Assembly: GCF_017220215.1 (NCBI RefSeq)
Contig: NZ_CP071129.1
Location: 124,001 to 188,000 of the forward strand
Reading direction: 5' to 3'
DNA from: Caballeronia sp. M1242
Lineage (GTDB): Bacteria; Pseudomonadota; Gammaproteobacteria; Burkholderiales; Burkholderiaceae
DNA length: 64,000 nt
Part shown: positions 10,216 to 20,039 of the stretch, piece after piece
How the letters are laid out: the number at the start of each line of letters is the position of its first letter
Position numbering within the stretch: position 1 is the stretch's first letter
Made by a program: the position numbers and the translations under genes
The notes under the pieces: model-generated
Database searches by the model: none
What the model saw: only the letters and a program-made list of their open reading frames with translations
What the model was told of the DNA's origin: nothing

Positions 10216-10247
10216 AAAAATCCGGCCCATGCGGCCGGATTTTTTTT
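10216..10247. terminator. Bidirectional terminator between DUF3443 and SDR genes
   Basis: AAAAATCCGGCC (from 10216) pairs with GGCCGGATTTTT, closing a 4-nt loop, with a T-run on the + strand and an A-run on the left side. It can serve both the + strand lipoprotein gene and the convergent SDR gene. Confidence 0.88.
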
Positions 10248-10250
10248 CGC

Positions 10251-11033
10251 CTATTGCCCGGAGGAAGCCGGACGAGGCTTGCGCGGCGCGCGCTCGAAGA
10301 GCGGATCGTAGAGCCAGCGCGGCATCGCATGCAGCAGCATGCCGACGACGCGCATCTGCCACGGAAACGTCGCGTAGCGCGCTTTGCGGGCGATGGCATC
10401 GGCGGTTTTCGCGGCGAAGCGGTCCGCATCCATCAGAAACGGCATGCGATACGGATTGTGCGCGGTCATCTCCGAACGCACGTAGCCCGGCGCGATGGTC
10501 ACGACCGAGACGCCCTGCGGCCGCATTTCCACGCGCAGCGCTTCCAGATACTTCGCCGCCGCCGATTTCGACGCGCTGTACGCGCCGGAGCCCGGCAGCC
10601 CGCGCACGCCCGCGACGCTCGCAATGCCGACGAGCGTGCCGCGCCGAGCGGCCGTCATCGACGCGATGAACGGTTCGAACGTCGCGACCATGCCGAAGTA
10701 GTTCACGTCCATCACGGCGCGGAACGTGTCGAGTTCGCCGTGGCCCGTGAGCGCGCCCTGACTGATGCCCGCGTTCGCGATCACGATGTCGGCCGCGCCG
10801 TGCTCCGCGATGAACCGGCGCGCGGCATCGGCGAGCGCGTCGGGATCGCGGACATCGGCGGGGTAAATGGAAATCGACGCCTTGGGATGGCGCGCGGCGA
10901 ATGCCGCAAGAGACTCGGCGCGTCGGGCGACGAGGCCGAGCACGGCCCCGCGCTTCACGTATTCTTCGGCCAGTGCCAGGCCGATTCCACTCGACGCGCC
11001 GGTGATGAAAACCTTCAACGGAACTGCGTTCAT
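10251..11033 (-). CDS. Short-chain dehydrogenase/reductase (SDR) family protein
   Basis: 260-residue classical SDR. The NAD(P)-binding TGASSGIG is at the N-terminus, NAGIS follows strand 4, the catalytic Ser is in GIASVAGVRG and the YSASK motif carries Tyr and Lys. Substrate cannot be inferred. ATG 11033 was chosen; a TTG start at 11048 would add five residues but abuts the dsbA stop. It lies 15 nt downstream of dsbA and is likely cotranscribed with it. Confidence 0.92.
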   Translation of the reverse strand: MNAVPLKVFITGASSGIGLALAEEYVKRGAVLGLVARRAESLAAFAARHPKASISIYPADVRDPDALADAARRFIAEHGAADIVIANAGISQGALTGHGELDTFRAVMDVNYFGMVATFEPFIASMTAARRGTLVGIASVAGVRGLPGSGAYSASKSAAAKYLEALRVEMRPQGVSVVTIAPGYVRSEMTAHNPYRMPFLMDADRFAAKTADAIARKARYATFPWQMRVVGMLLHAMPRWLYDPLFERAPRKPRPASSGQ

Positions 11034-11048
11034 ACCGGCGTCAGGCAA

Positions 11049-11696
11049 TTACATCTTTTTGTCGCGCACTTGCTGGACGAGGAAGTCCATCACCTGCGTC
11101 GTGCCGGGCAGACTGTTGGTCTGCGCCGGACCGGTCACGTACTTGCCCTGCACCACGACCGTCGGCACGCCGTCGATCTTGTAGTCCTGGAGCAGCTTGG
11201 CGTCGCGCTGAACGTCGCTCTGCGTCGAGAACGAGTTGTACGCGTCCATGTACTTCTTCTTGTCGACGCCTTGCGTAGCGAGGAAGTCGGCCTGCGCCTG
11301 CGGCGTCAGCAGATAGTTCTTCTTCACGTGGATTTCGTTGAACACGACCGGCGTGAGCTTCTCCGCGACGCCGAGCGCGACCAGCGCGTGATACATCTTC
11401 GAATGCGGGATGAAGTCGTCGCGGAACGCCACCGGCACGCGCTTGAACACGACGTCCGGGCCTTGCTTCTTCTCCCACGCCTCGATGTACGGCTCGAATT
11501 CGTTGCAGTGCGGGCAGCCGTACCAGAAGAACTCGATGACCTCGACCTTGCCCGCCGGCGCGCCGATTGGCTGCGGCGCCTGCATCACCGTGTAATCCTT
11601 GCCAGCAGCGGGAGCGGCCGATGCCGTGCCAGCGACGCTGATGGACGCGGCGGCAATGCCGAGGGAAAGGGCGAAGGCGCTAAAGAGTTTTTTCAT
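11049..11696 (-). CDS. dsbA: Periplasmic thiol:disulfide oxidoreductase DsbA
   Basis: 215-residue oxidase that introduces disulfides into secreted proteins. A signal peptide (MKKLFSAFALSLGIAAASIS, cleavage after ASA) leads to a thioredoxin fold with active site CPHC (Cys61/Cys64) in FFWYGCPHCNEF, a helical insertion, and the cis-Pro motif GVPTVVVQGKY. ATG 11696 begins the signal peptide; the longer upstream reading is not supported. Neighbours are the SPOR protein upstream and an SDR downstream. Confidence 0.96.
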   Translation of the reverse strand: MKKLFSAFALSLGIAAASISVAGTASAAPAAGKDYTVMQAPQPIGAPAGKVEVIEFFWYGCPHCNEFEPYIEAWEKKQGPDVVFKRVPVAFRDDFIPHSKMYHALVALGVAEKLTPVVFNEIHVKKNYLLTPQAQADFLATQGVDKKKYMDAYNSFSTQSDVQRDAKLLQDYKIDGVPTVVVQGKYVTGPAQTNSLPGTTQVMDFLVQQVRDKKM

Positions 11697-11841
11697 GATC
11701 GAAGAAAGTGCAAAGGTGCGACGTGAAGGCTGACATGGCGGATGCGTCGCGGTTCTCAAGTGGGACATACGACGCTTAAGCCTGACTTAAGGCGCGCCGC
11801 GCTCATAACCGGCCGAGCACGCGGGCGCCGTCCCGCACGCG

Positions 11842-12609
11842 TTATTGCTTCGAAAAACGAATGACCGCCGTATCGACGCCTGCGTCGGACAGACGCTGAC
11901 GCGCCGTGTTCATGTCCTCGAACTTGGCGAACGGACCGATACGCACGCGATAGTACGTCACACCGCCTGCATCGCGCTGCGTGACCTTCGATTCGAAGCC
12001 CTGAAAGCCCAGACGCGCGCGCTGCTGCTCGGCATCGGCCTGCGTCTTGTACGCGCCGACTTGCAGGAAATAGCCGGTGTTCACGTCGCCGGGCGCGGGC
12101 GGCGTGGTCTTGGCCGTGGCGGGCGGCGCGGAACCGTTCTTCGGCGGCGTCGCGGCGGTGGTCGAACTCGTCGAACTGGTCGAACCCGGCGCGGCTTCGG
12201 GCTTCTTCGCGATGGTCGGGCTCGCAGTGCGCGGCGCGGACGCCGTGCCGCCGCTCGGCGGGACTTCGACGATCTGCGGCTCGTCCAGCACGCCCGACGA
12301 CTGCGTCTGGTTCGTGCTCTGGCCGGGCGCCGTGTTCGGCGGCGTGGGCTGCGCGGCTTGCGGCACCGCTTGTCCCGGCGACTTGCCTTGCAGCGGGCGA
12401 TTCGGGTCGTACGGCTGCGCGGCGGGCGCGGAAGACGACTCCGCTGGCGGCGCGACCTTCGCGACGAATGGCGTGGGCGCACGTGTGATGTACAGCGCGA
12501 CGATCACGGCGATCGCGAGTCCGACGATCAGACCGAGCACGATGCCGAGAAAGGTTCCCCCCGTTTGCTTCGACTGCGATTGCTTCGACGTGCGGCTTGG
12601 TTTTGCCAT
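11842..12609 (-). CDS. SPOR-domain membrane protein (FtsN-like)
   Basis: 255-residue bitopic inner-membrane protein. A short cytoplasmic Lys/Ser/Gln-rich tail (MAKPSRTSKQSQSK) precedes one TM helix at about 19-42 (TFLGIVLGLIVGLAIAVIVAL), a long Pro/Ala/Ser/Thr-rich periplasmic linker, and a C-terminal SPOR domain (GYFLQVGAYKTQADAEQQRA ending VIRFSKQ). SPOR domains bind denuded septal glycan, so a role in division is likely. The argS-SPOR-dsbA order is what I expect in Burkholderia. Confidence 0.9.
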   Translation of the reverse strand: MAKPSRTSKQSQSKQTGGTFLGIVLGLIVGLAIAVIVALYITRAPTPFVAKVAPPAESSSAPAAQPYDPNRPLQGKSPGQAVPQAAQPTPPNTAPGQSTNQTQSSGVLDEPQIVEVPPSGGTASAPRTASPTIAKKPEAAPGSTSSTSSTTAATPPKNGSAPPATAKTTPPAPGDVNTGYFLQVGAYKTQADAEQQRARLGFQGFESKVTQRDAGGVTYYRVRIGPFAKFEDMNTARQRLSDAGVDTAVIRFSKQ

Positions 12610-12763
12610 CGTATGAATCACCTGCAAAAAGTCTTCGAGTTGGCCGACGATTATAGCCGCCGCGTAACGCGCGCCCGCGCCAGGCTGCCGTCCGCGCACG
12701 CCGAAAGATTCACAAAGTTACAGGCGCGCGCGCGACGAAGAGCTCACGACGCCGCGCCGCCGA

Positions 12764-14548
12764 TCACATCTTCTGCGGAGCCGACACGCCGATGGTCGCG
12801 AGACCGTTTTCAAGCACCTGACGCGTGGCCGCCAGCAGCGCGATGCGCGCCGTACGCTCCTTCTCGTCGTCCACGAGCACGCGCTCCGCATTGTAGAACG
12901 AGTGAAATTCACCAGCGAGGTCGCGCAGATAGAACGCGACCGCGTGCGGCGCGAGTTCGTCGGCGGCGTGCGCGAGCATGTCGGGGAACTCGGCGAGCTT
13001 GTTGAGCAACGCCATCGCGCGCGGGCTCGACAGCGGTTCGAGATCCGCCTTCGCCGCTTGCGCGAGGTCGCCGCCGTAGCGTTCCTTCCAGTCGTTGAGA
13101 ATGGTGCAGATGCGCGCGTGCGCGTACTGCACGTAATAGACCGGGTTCTCGTCGTTCTGCTTCAGCGCGAGGTCAATGTCGAACACGAATTCGGTGTCGG
13201 CCTTGCGGGAGATCAGGAAGAAGCGCACGGCGTCGCGGCCGCGGCGGATCATCGCTTCGTCGAGCTGATCGGGCGCGGCTTCGCTGCCCGGCGTCATGCC
13301 GCCCGACCATTCGATCAGATCGCGCACCGTCACGTAGCTGCCCGCGCGCTTAGAGATTTTCACTTCCTGGCCGTCGCGCATGACCGTGACCATCTTGTGC
13401 AGCACGTAGTCGGGATAGCCCTTCGGAATGCCGATGCCGAGCCCTTGCAGCCCGGCCCGCACGCGCGCGATGGTGCCGTGGTGATCCGAGCCCTGCACGT
13501 TGATGACCTTGGTGAAGCCGCGCTGCCACTTGGTGACGTGATAGGCGACATCGGGCACGAAGTACGTGTACGTGCCGTCGGACTTCTTCATCACGCGGTC
13601 TTTGTCGTCGCCGTCGTCGGTGGTGCGCAGCCACAGCGCGCCGTCCTGCTCGTAGGTCTTGCCGGCGTCGATCAGCGCCTTCACCGTTTCTTCGACGCGC
13701 CCTTCCTTGTACAGCGACGACTCCAGATAGAACTGGTCGAACTTCACGCCGAACGCGGTCAGGTCCATGTCCTGTTCGTGGCGCAGATACGCCACCGCGA
13801 AATGTCGGATGGCTTCGAGGTCGTCCACGTCGCCCTTGCCTTTGACCGGCTCGCCGTCCTTGGCCGCCACCGTTGCGCCCGCCATGTAGTCACGGGCGAT
13901 GTCGGCGATGTACTCGCCGTTGTACGCGGCTTCCGGCCACTCGGCGTCGCCCGGCTTGAAGCCGCGGGCGCGCGCCTGCGTCGAGATGGCGAGATTGCCG
14001 ATCTGCACGCCAGCGTCGTTGTAGTAGAACTCGCGATGCACCGCGTAGCCTTGCGTCGCGAGCAGGTTCGAAAGCGCGTCGCCGAGCGCCGCCTGACGGC
14101 CGTGGCCGACGTGCAGCGGACCGGTCGGATTCGCCGACACGAATTCGACGAGCACGCGCTTGCCCGCATCGCGCGACGAACGGCCGTACGCCGCGCCTTC
14201 GCCGAGCACCGCCGGGATCACGTCTTGCTTTGCCTTCGCCGCGAGACGCAGGTTGATAAAGCCGGGACCGGCGACTTCCGCGCTCTCCACGAGCCCCTTC
14301 GCGGCCGGATGGCCGAGCACCGCATCGACGATCTGCTGAGCGAGTTGACGCGGGTTCGCGCGCAACGGCTTGGCGAGCTGCATCGCGACGTTCGACGCCA
14401 CGTCGCCATGCGCCGCGACCTTCGGCCGTTCGAGCACGATCGCGGGCGCGACGAAAGCGGCTTCCGTTGCGCCTTGCGTGGCTTGCGCGACCTCTTTGAC
14501 CGCGTCGGAGAGGAGCGTTTCCAGGGTTTCTTTGTGTGCGGGCAGCAT
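12764..14548 (-). CDS. argS: Arginyl-tRNA synthetase
   Basis: 594-residue class I synthetase that charges tRNA-Arg. The HIGH-type signature is [11 protein letters not shown] after [10 protein letters not shown], the KMSKS-like loop is [11 protein letters not shown], and the C-terminal DALR anticodon-binding domain ends the protein ([14 protein letters not shown] onward). Length is normal. ATG 14548 ([17 protein letters not shown]) is chosen; an upstream in-frame start would add 36 unrelated residues. The 154-nt gap to the SPOR gene leaves cotranscription open. Confidence 0.97.
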   Translation of the reverse strand: MLPAHKETLETLLSDAVKEVAQATQGATEAAFVAPAIVLERPKVAAHGDVASNVAMQLAKPLRANPRQLAQQIVDAVLGHPAAKGLVESAEVAGPGFINLRLAAKAKQDVIPAVLGEGAAYGRSSRDAGKRVLVEFVSANPTGPLHVGHGRQAALGDALSNLLATQGYAVHREFYYNDAGVQIGNLAISTQARARGFKPGDAEWPEAAYNGEYIADIARDYMAGATVAAKDGEPVKGKGDVDDLEAIRHFAVAYLRHEQDMDLTAFGVKFDQFYLESSLYKEGRVEETVKALIDAGKTYEQDGALWLRTTDDGDDKDRVMKKSDGTYTYFVPDVAYHVTKWQRGFTKVINVQGSDHHGTIARVRAGLQGLGIGIPKGYPDYVLHKMVTVMRDGQEVKISKRAGSYVTVRDLIEWSGGMTPGSEAAPDQLDEAMIRRGRDAVRFFLISRKADTEFVFDIDLALKQNDENPVYYVQYAHARICTILNDWKERYGGDLAQAAKADLEPLSSPRAMALLNKLAEFPDMLAHAADELAPHAVAFYLRDLAGEFHSFYNAERVLVDDEKERTARIALLAATRQVLENGLATIGVSAPQKM

Positions 14549-14679
14549 GCTGATTGTGATCCAGTGGAGCGAATGCGCAGTGTCACGCGACAGGTGCGGG
14601 CGACGTAAAGCGCCGATTGACGCGGCTGATGAGCCGTTCGCCACGGCCTGCTTCAAGACGGGCCACGGCTGAAACCGGG

Positions 14680-14699
14680 AGTTTAGCAGGTGCTAAACT
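14680..14699. promoter_or_regulatory. Perfect palindrome, candidate operator
   Basis: AGTTTAGCAGGTGCTAAACT has 9-bp perfect arms around GG. It lies in the divergent spacer between argS (-) and the DUF1840 gene (+), 132 nt and 95 nt from their starts. A weak -10-like TATTCA follows at 14703 on the + strand, which would put the palindrome over the -35 region. The cognate regulator is unknown; a hairpin in the transcript is the alternative. Confidence 0.5.
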
Positions 14700-14793
14700 G
14701 TCTATTCAGGGTGGTTGTTCTGCAAAGATCGGCTTGCCGGCGCGGCTCGCATTCGCCCCGGCTGTCATCCAACAAAAGGAAAAGGACTGTCCC

Positions 14794-15120
14794 ATGCTGA
14801 TCACATTCAAAACCATGGCTGCACCGGATGTCATGATGCTCGACAACCTCGCCGAGTATCTGCTTCAGATCATCGGCAAGCAGCTGACCGAACGCGGCGT
14901 CATCACGCATGACGAACTGCCTGGCGCCATTCAGAAACTCGAAGCGGCGGTCGTCAGCGACAAGAAAGAGCGCGCCGAGCACGACGGCCATTTTCACGAA
15001 GGTGAACAAGGCCACGATCCGCACGAGATTCCCATCGGGCTCGCGCAACGGGCGTATCCGTTCCTGGACATGCTGCGTCTCGCGCAGAAAGAGAACAAGG
15101 ACATTCTCTGGGGCGTCTGA
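14794..15120 (+). CDS. DUF1840 family protein
   Basis: 108-residue cytosolic protein that I recognise as DUF1840. It starts MLITFKTMAAPDVMMLDNLA, contains a central His/Glu-rich stretch (ERAEHDGHFHEGEQGHDPHE) that could bind metal, and ends in a helix (YPFLDMLRLAQKENKDILWGV). Function is unknown. ATG 14794 follows AAAAGGAAAAGGA. It is a monocistronic gene flanked by a palindrome upstream and a terminator downstream. Confidence 0.85.
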   Translation: MLITFKTMAAPDVMMLDNLAEYLLQIIGKQLTERGVITHDELPGAIQKLEAAVVSDKKERAEHDGHFHEGEQGHDPHEIPIGLAQRAYPFLDMLRLAQKENKDILWGV

Positions 15121-15154
15121 GCGGGCGCATGAGCACCGCGCGGCTCAAATGAAA

Positions 15155-15186
15155 AACCCCGCATCGGCGACGATGCGGGGTTGTTT
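15155..15186 (+). terminator. Rho-independent terminator after the DUF1840 gene
   Basis: AACCCCGCATCG (15155-15166), loop GCGA, CGATGCGGGGTT (15171-15182), then TGTTTT. The A-run on the left flank could also help stop transcription from the convergent small-protein gene. Confidence 0.85.
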
Positions 15187-15214
15187 TCCTGCTGGCTTAC
15201 TCGGGCGGCGCCGC

Positions 15215-15403
15215 TTACTGCGACTGACCGTTGCCCGGAGTCTTCGGCTTTTTGGGCGTCTTCGGCTTCTTCTTGTGTTCGGCCTGCGGCGGCGAGTACG
15301 ACGATGCCTGCGTGGTGCTGGCCTGCGCGAACGCAGCCGAACTCGACGCTGCAAGCACTGCCGCGGCGATCGCGATGCTTACGGCGGACGTCATCTTCTT
15401 CAT
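15215..15403 (-). CDS. Small secreted Lys/Pro-rich protein
   Basis: 62-residue protein with a signal peptide (MKKMTSAVSIAIAAAVLAAS, cleavage near AFA-QA) and a mature part of about 35 residues whose tail repeats KPKTPKKPKTP before GNGQSQ. No family was recognised. The signal peptide and ATG at 15403 support it as real. The mature peptide is highly basic, which would fit binding to an anionic surface, but no function can be assigned. Confidence 0.65.
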   Translation of the reverse strand: MKKMTSAVSIAIAAAVLAASSSAAFAQASTTQASSYSPPQAEHKKKPKTPKKPKTPGNGQSQ

Positions 15404-15569
15404 GCGACTTTCTCCGTGGCTAAAAAGTGCGTGGCCGCCGTCGTGGCGGTTCATCGCAGCGACAAGTCTACGGAATAAAAAAAGTTCCCGCCCATCACGC
15501 GGCGCTTTTCTTGCGTATCACGCGCAGCATATGTCTTTGCACAACGTTCGCCACGCTCGCCACGCGCGA

Positions 15570-18287
15570 TCAGCGCAGCGGCGCGAGCGCGCGTTCCGCA
15601 TCGGCCGATGAGATCGCCATGCGTTGCGCGAAGCTCTGCAGCTGATCGTCGCCGATCTTGCCAACCGAAAAGTACGTGCTTTCCGGATGCGCGAGATAGA
15701 AACCCGAAACGCTCGCGGCCGGCGTCATCGCGAGCGATTCGGTCAGGCTCATGCCGATTTCCTCTGCCTGAAGCACTTCGAACATATCGCGCTTCACGAG
15801 ATGATCGGGGCACGCCGGATAGCCGGGCGCGGGACGGATGCCGCTGTACTTCTCCGCGATGAGCGCTTCGTTGTCGAGCGTTTCGTTGGCGGCATAGCCC
15901 CACAGTTCGCGGCGCACGCGCGCATGCAGCGCCTCGGCGAAGGCTTCCGCGAAACGGTCGGCGAGCGCCTTCAGCATGATCGCGCTGTAGTCGTCGTGAT
16001 CGGCGGCGAACTGCTGTTCTTTCTTGTCGACGCCGAGGCCTGCCGTCACGGCGAACAGACCGATGTAATCGGCCACGCCCGATTCCTTCGGCGCGATGAA
16101 GTCCGCCAGCGAGCGATTCGGCCGCATGACGCCGTCGACCACCGGCCGCACGCTTTGCTGTCGCAGATTGCGCCAGGTCATCGCCACTTTCGAGCGCGAC
16201 TCGTCGGTGTAGATCTCGATGTCGTCGTCATTCACCGTGTTCGCGGGCAAGAGCGTGATGACGCCGTTCGCCGTGAGCCAGCGGCCCTGGATGATGCGCG
16301 AGAGCATCGACTTGCCGTCCGAGAACACGCGCCGCGCCGATTCGCCGACGATCTCGTCGTTCAGAATGGCCGGGTACGGTCCCGCCAGATCCCACGTCTG
16401 GAAGAACGGGCCCCAGTCGATGTAATTCGCCAGATCCGCGAGGTCGTAGTTCTTGAACACGCGCCGCCCGATGAAGCTCGGCTTTTTCGGCTGATACGCG
16501 CTCCAGTCGATCTTCGTCTTGTTGGCGCGAGCCTCGGCGTAGGTCACCATCGGCTGCGCCTTCTTGTTCGCGTGCTGCGTGCGAATGCGTTCATAGTCGG
16601 TCTTCAGTTCGTCGAGGAACTTGGCCGCGCCTTCGTCCGACAAGAGGCTCGATGCCACCGACACCGAACGCGACGCGTCCGCCACGTACACGACCGGGCC
16701 ATCGTAATTCGGCGCGATCTTCACGGCGGTATGCACGCGCGAAGTCGTCGCGCCGCCGATCAGAAGCGGCGTCTGCTTGCCGCGGAAGTATTCGTCGCGC
16801 TGCATTTCCGAGGCGACGTAAGCCATTTCTTCGAGACTCGGCGTAATCAGCCCCGACAGGCCGATAATATCCGCGCCTTCTTCCTTCGCCTTCTGCAGGA
16901 TGGTCGCGCAGGGCACCATCACGCCCATGTTGACCACTTCGAAGTTGTTGCACTGGAGCACCACCGACACGATGTTCTTGCCGATGTCGTGCACATCGCC
17001 CTTCACGGTCGCGATGACGATCTTGCCTTTGGACCGCACGTCCGCGCCCGCATCGGCGAGACGCTTCTTCTCTTCTTCGATGAAAGGGATCAGATGCGCG
17101 ACCGCCTGCTTCATCACGCGCGCCGACTTCACCACTTGCGGCAGAAACATCTTGCCCGCGCCGAAGAGGTCGCCGACGATGTTCATGCCGTCCATCAGCG
17201 GCCCTTCGATCACGTTGATCGGCCGGCCGCCCGCCTGTTCGATCTTCGCGCGCACTTCCTCGGTATCTTCCACGATGAAGGTCGTGATGCCGTGCACGAG
17301 CGCATGCGAAAGTCGCGCCTCGACCGGCTGATTGCGCCATTCGAGGTTCTCTTCCTTCTTCGCCGCGCCGGTCTTGAACTTGTCGGCGATTTCGAGCAGA
17401 CGGTCGGTGGCGTCTTCACGGCGATTGAGCACGACATCTTCGACGCGCTCACGCAGTTCGGGATCGAGGTCGGCATAGACGCCGAGCTGCCCCGCGTTCA
17501 CGATGCCCATGTCCATGCCCGCCTGAATGGCGTGATAGAGGAACACCGTGTGAATGGCTTCGCGCACCGGATCATTGCCGCGAAACGAGAACGACACGTT
17601 CGACACGCCGCCGCTCACCTTCGCGTGCGGCAGGTTTTCCTTGATCCAGCGCGTTGCGTTGATGAAATCGACCGCGTAGTTGTTGTGCTCTTCGATGCCC
17701 GTCGCGATCGCGAAGATGTTCGGATCGAAAACGATGTCTTCCGGCGCGAAGCCCACTTCGTTCACGAGAATGTCGTAGGAACGCTTGCAGATTTGCGTCT
17801 TGCGTTCGAACGTGTCGGCCTGACCTTGCTCGTCAAAGGCCATGACGACGGCAGCCGCGCCGTAGCGGCGAATCAGCTTCGCGTGATGACGGAACGCGTC
17901 TTCGCCTTCCTTCAGCGAAATCGAATTGACGATCGCCTTGCCCTGCACGCACTTGAGCCCGGCTTCGATCACTTCGAACTTGGAGGAGTCGATCATGATC
18001 GGCACGCGCGCGATGTCCGGCTCGGACGCAATCAGATTCAGAAAGCGCACCATCGCCGCTTTCGAATCGAGCATGGCTTCGTCCATGTTCACGTCGATCA
18101 CCTGCGCGCCGTTTTCGACCTGTTGCCGCGCGACGGCGAGCGCCTCGTCGAACTGGCCGTTCAGGATCATGCGCGCGAACGCCTTCGAGCCCGTCACGTT
18201 CGTGCGTTCGCCGACGTTGATGAAGAGCGAGCCTTCGGTGACGTTGAACGGCTCGAGGCCGGAAAGACGCATCGTGTGATCGGTCAT
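15570..18287 (-). CDS. metH: Cobalamin-dependent methionine synthase, pterin/B12/AdoMet part
   Basis: 905-residue C-terminal half of MetH. In order: a pterin-binding (CH3-H4folate) barrel ([13 protein letters not shown] onward), the B12-binding module with the lower-ligand motif [11 protein letters not shown] and GLSGLITPS, and the C-terminal AdoMet reactivation domain. The homocysteine-binding part is a separate ORF upstream, ending 53 nt before this ATG. Together they match a whole MetH, so the enzyme is probably a two-subunit complex. An AG-rich stretch precedes the start. Split metH is also what I know of related Burkholderiales, so it is unlikely to be a sequencing error. Confidence 0.95.
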   Translation of the reverse strand: MTDHTMRLSGLEPFNVTEGSLFINVGERTNVTGSKAFARMILNGQFDEALAVARQQVENGAQVIDVNMDEAMLDSKAAMVRFLNLIASEPDIARVPIMIDSSKFEVIEAGLKCVQGKAIVNSISLKEGEDAFRHHAKLIRRYGAAAVVMAFDEQGQADTFERKTQICKRSYDILVNEVGFAPEDIVFDPNIFAIATGIEEHNNYAVDFINATRWIKENLPHAKVSGGVSNVSFSFRGNDPVREAIHTVFLYHAIQAGMDMGIVNAGQLGVYADLDPELRERVEDVVLNRREDATDRLLEIADKFKTGAAKKEENLEWRNQPVEARLSHALVHGITTFIVEDTEEVRAKIEQAGGRPINVIEGPLMDGMNIVGDLFGAGKMFLPQVVKSARVMKQAVAHLIPFIEEEKKRLADAGADVRSKGKIVIATVKGDVHDIGKNIVSVVLQCNNFEVVNMGVMVPCATILQKAKEEGADIIGLSGLITPSLEEMAYVASEMQRDEYFRGKQTPLLIGGATTSRVHTAVKIAPNYDGPVVYVADASRSVSVASSLLSDEGAAKFLDELKTDYERIRTQHANKKAQPMVTYAEARANKTKIDWSAYQPKKPSFIGRRVFKNYDLADLANYIDWGPFFQTWDLAGPYPAILNDEIVGESARRVFSDGKSMLSRIIQGRWLTANGVITLLPANTVNDDDIEIYTDESRSKVAMTWRNLRQQSVRPVVDGVMRPNRSLADFIAPKESGVADYIGLFAVTAGLGVDKKEQQFAADHDDYSAIMLKALADRFAEAFAEALHARVRRELWGYAANETLDNEALIAEKYSGIRPAPGYPACPDHLVKRDMFEVLQAEEIGMSLTESLAMTPAASVSGFYLAHPESTYFSVGKIGDDQLQSFAQRMAISSADAERALAPLR

Positions 18288-18340
18288 GGTCGTTCGCTTC
18301 TCTTCTGTTTCTCTTGGTCGATTCGGGCAGTACTAAGTAC

Positions 18341-19408
18341 TTAAGCGGCGTCGCGGTATTGCGAAGGGAAGGCGCGCGGCTTGACTTGCGCGAGCGCCTT
18401 CGCGATCTCGGCGATATGCTCAGGCGTCGTTCCGCAGCACCCGCCCGCGAGATTGACCAGTCCCGCTTGCGCGAACTCTTTAAGCAGCCCCGATGTCACG
18501 TCGGGCGTTTCGTCGAAGCCGGTGTCGCTCATCGGATTCGGCAGGCCGGCGTTCGGATAGCACGAGACGTACGTATCGCAGAGCTTCGCCAACTCGGCGA
18601 TATACGGACGCATGAGCGCCGCGCCGAGCGCGCAGTTGAGCCCGAACGTCAGCGGCTTCGCGTGACGCAGCGAGTTCCAGAACGCCTCGACGGTCTGGCC
18701 CGACAGAATGCGGCCCGAGGCGTCCGTGACCGTGCCGGAGATCATGATCGGCAGGCGTTCGCCCGTGTTCTCGAAGAGCTCGTCCAGCGCGAAGAGCGCC
18801 GCCTTCGCGTTGAGGGTGTCGAAGATGGTTTCGACGAGAAAGAGATCGCAGCCCGCATCGAGTAGCGCCTTCGCTTGCTCGTAGTACGCGTCGCGCAGTT
18901 CATCGAAGCTCACGTTGCGCGCGCCGGGATCGTTCACGTCCGGCGAGATGCTCGCGGTCTTCGGCGTCGGGCCGATCGCGCCCGCGACGAAGCGCGGCTT
19001 GTCGGGCGTCGAGAACGCATCGCAGGCTTCGCGGGCGAGTTTCGCCGACGCGAAGTTCATCTCGGCGGCCAGGTCTTCCATGCCGTAATCAGCCTGCGCG
19101 ACGCGCGTGGCGCCGAACGTGTTCGTCTCGATGATATCGGCGCCCGCCGCGAGGTATTGGTCGTGAATCTCGCGGATGATCTGCGGCTGCGTGATGGAGA
19201 GCAACTCGTTGTTGCCCTTGATATCGCGGCCATAATCCTTGAAGCGATCACCGCGATAAGCGGCTTCGTCCAGCTTGTAGCGCTGAATCATGGTGCCCAT
19301 CGCGCCATCGAGGATCAGAATGCGCTGCTGCAACAGCGTGGGAAGCGCGGCGCCGCGCGTGTAATCGCGCGCGGGAATCGAGAGACTCGGAGTGGCGTTC
19401 TGGTTCAT
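18341..19408 (-). CDS. metH: Homocysteine S-methyltransferase part of split methionine synthase
   Basis: 355-residue Hcy-binding barrel that supplies zinc-bound homocysteine to the MetH reaction. The N-terminus carries [18 protein letters not shown] and the barrel entry [18 protein letters not shown]; the zinc cysteines are in GLNCALG and [14 protein letters not shown] 19408 is chosen over GTG 19426. A -10-like TACAAT lies on the minus strand at 19447-19452, giving a short leader with no room for a cobalamin or SAM riboswitch. Confidence 0.94.
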   Translation of the reverse strand: MNQNATPSLSIPARDYTRGAALPTLLQQRILILDGAMGTMIQRYKLDEAAYRGDRFKDYGRDIKGNNELLSITQPQIIREIHDQYLAAGADIIETNTFGATRVAQADYGMEDLAAEMNFASAKLAREACDAFSTPDKPRFVAGAIGPTPKTASISPDVNDPGARNVSFDELRDAYYEQAKALLDAGCDLFLVETIFDTLNAKAALFALDELFENTGERLPIMISGTVTDASGRILSGQTVEAFWNSLRHAKPLTFGLNCALGAALMRPYIAELAKLCDTYVSCYPNAGLPNPMSDTGFDETPDVTSGLLKEFAQAGLVNLAGGCCGTTPEHIAEIAKALAQVKPRAFPSQYRDAA

Positions 19409-19511
19409 GACGGACAGGCCCTGCACCGGATAGGAAATAGTCCGTCATTGTAGCCGCAGCGCGATGCGGTCGCTCCCGGCGCGGTTTGCTTCAAGGCGAA
19501 GCGGACAGGCG

Positions 19512-19544
19512 AAAAAAAGAACCCCGCCGAGGCTTCGGCGGGGT
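19512..19544 (-). terminator. Terminator of the DUF3567 gene
   Basis: Read on the minus strand, ACCCCGCCGA pairs with TCGGCGGGGT (19521-19530 with 19535-19544), loop 4 nt, followed by TTCTTTTTTT. It ends transcription from the DUF3567 gene and insulates the metH promoter downstream. Confidence 0.88.
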
Positions 19545-19658
19545 CTTCTCTGGCGTGTCGCTCGTTTGCCGTATTGCGTGGCTCGCCTCATTCGCCGATC
19601 CGCCGGCGAGCATGGCGGCGCGGGCGCAAGACTCGGAGCGCCCGCGCGAAACGTGGCG

Positions 19659-19916
19659 TTAGTGCAGCACCACGGGCTGGGTCATCAAGACATCGAACTG
19701 GCCGAGGAATTCATCGACATCCTCGAGCGATGGTTCTTCTTCGATCAGCTTTTGCACATGCTCGCGGAATTTTGCCGCAAGCTCGCCGTCGATGAAGATC
19801 TCCCGTTGCGTGTTCTTGTCGACGATTTCGTACCCGCCCGACATCATCGCGAGATGATTGGCCTGGGGTGGAAATTCAACGACGCAATAGTTAGGGCTGT
19901 TGTAGATCATTTGCAT
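19659..19916 (-). CDS. DUF3567 family protein
   Basis: 85-residue small cytosolic protein that I recognise as DUF3567: MQMIYNSPNYCVVEFPPQ at the start, GGYEIVDKNTQREIFIDG in the middle and an acidic helix EEEPSLEDVDEFL near the end. No function is known. ATG 19916 is chosen because AAGGAG lies just upstream; the longer frame to 19985 has no such site. It is monocistronic with its own terminator. Confidence 0.85.
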   Translation of the reverse strand: MQMIYNSPNYCVVEFPPQANHLAMMSGGYEIVDKNTQREIFIDGELAAKFREHVQKLIEEEPSLEDVDEFLGQFDVLMTQPVVLH

Positions 19917-19991
19917 GGCGACACTCCTTATTCCTGTTGCTCCCGCAACCTGCATCGTAGTTGGAGCGACTGGGTGGGAATTCAAGGGGTG

Positions 19992-20026
19992 GCCTCGACG
20001 TGATGCCGTGTTATCGAGGCTTTTTT
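19992..20026 (+). terminator. Orphan + strand terminator-like hairpin
   Basis: GCCTCGA (19992-19998) and TCGAGGC (20014-20020) form a 7-bp stem followed by TTTTTTC on the + strand. Both flanking genes are on the minus strand, where the structure would have an A-run before it and no U-tract after it. It therefore terminates a + strand transcript, if anything. Confidence 0.5.
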
Positions 20027-20039
20027 CTGTGAAACGTGG

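Noticed and set aside
18288..18340. metH split as a frameshift error
   Set aside because: Both parts have proper starts and stops with a 53-nt spacer between domains, and the same split is known to me in related genera.
15624..18344. 906-codon open frame opposite metH
   Set aside because: Antisense shadow rich in Arg/His/Val with no domain; metH on the minus strand is unmistakable.
19409..19511. Cobalamin or SAM riboswitch upstream of metH
   Set aside because: The leader after the probable -10 is about 35 nt, and no conserved B12-box or SAM aptamer element was seen.
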